From Prevotella sp. UBA2754 (GTDB lineage Bacteria > Bacteroidota > Bacteroidia > Bacteroidales > Bacteroidaceae): a DNA stretch of 5,757 bases. The stretch's first letter is position 1. Every line of letters begins with the position of its first letter. Below the pieces are notes generated by a model. It was not told where the DNA came from, did not search any database, and saw nothing but the letters and a program-made list of their open reading frames with translations. The position numbers and the translations under genes are program-made. The DNA lies in NCBI GenBank assembly GCA_002353295.1, contig DEJG01000022.1:141954-147710 (forward strand). The letters run 5' to 3'. Of the stretch, positions 5,720 to 5,757 are shown piece by piece.

Positions 5720-5757
5720 CTATTTAAGTAACATAAAGACAGAATAACATATTAACA

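Overview
The window looks like a chromosomal segment of a Bacteroidota bacterium, most likely the Prevotella/Segatella group. Three observations point there. All three candidate promoters carry the Bacteroidota -7 box TAnnTTTG. The phosphoglycerate kinase N-terminus reads like Prevotella PGK from memory. The TonB receptor has the arginine-rich extended leader seen in many Bacteroidota receptors. No database search was possible, so the genus is an inference.

Layout: positions 1-326 hold the 5' end of pgk on the minus strand, which runs off the window. Positions 327-522 are a divergent promoter region containing a short 7-bp tandem repeat. Two genes follow on the plus strand, 40 bp apart and probably one operon: a CobW/COG0523 G3E GTPase with a very large His/Asp/Glu tract (523-1749), and an SLC13/DASS-type permease with a central RCK_C (TrkA_C)-like region (1790-3586). 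A 21-bp perfect hairpin at 3561-3611 followed by a T run ends the operon; its left arm is the last codons of the permease. A convergent TonB-dependent receptor, closest in look to BtuB-type receptors, occupies 3624-5651 on the minus strand, with its promoter near 5678-5685.

Functionally, pgk is core glycolysis and unrelated. The GTPase is probably a metal chaperone or insertase (zinc, cobalt or similar). The permease is probably a sodium-coupled anion or carboxylate importer in the inner membrane. The receptor is an outer-membrane TonB-driven importer, perhaps for a corrinoid or metal chelate. A shared metal or cofactor theme between the GTPase and the receptor is possible, but the terminator and convergent orientation mean they are not co-transcribed. 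No mobile element, CRISPR array, RNA gene or clear new defence-like system is visible. The most unusual points are the uninterrupted 38-residue H/D/E tract, the NKAS version of the guanine-specificity motif, and a heptamer tandem repeat resembling the intergenic one but lying in frame inside the receptor barrel.
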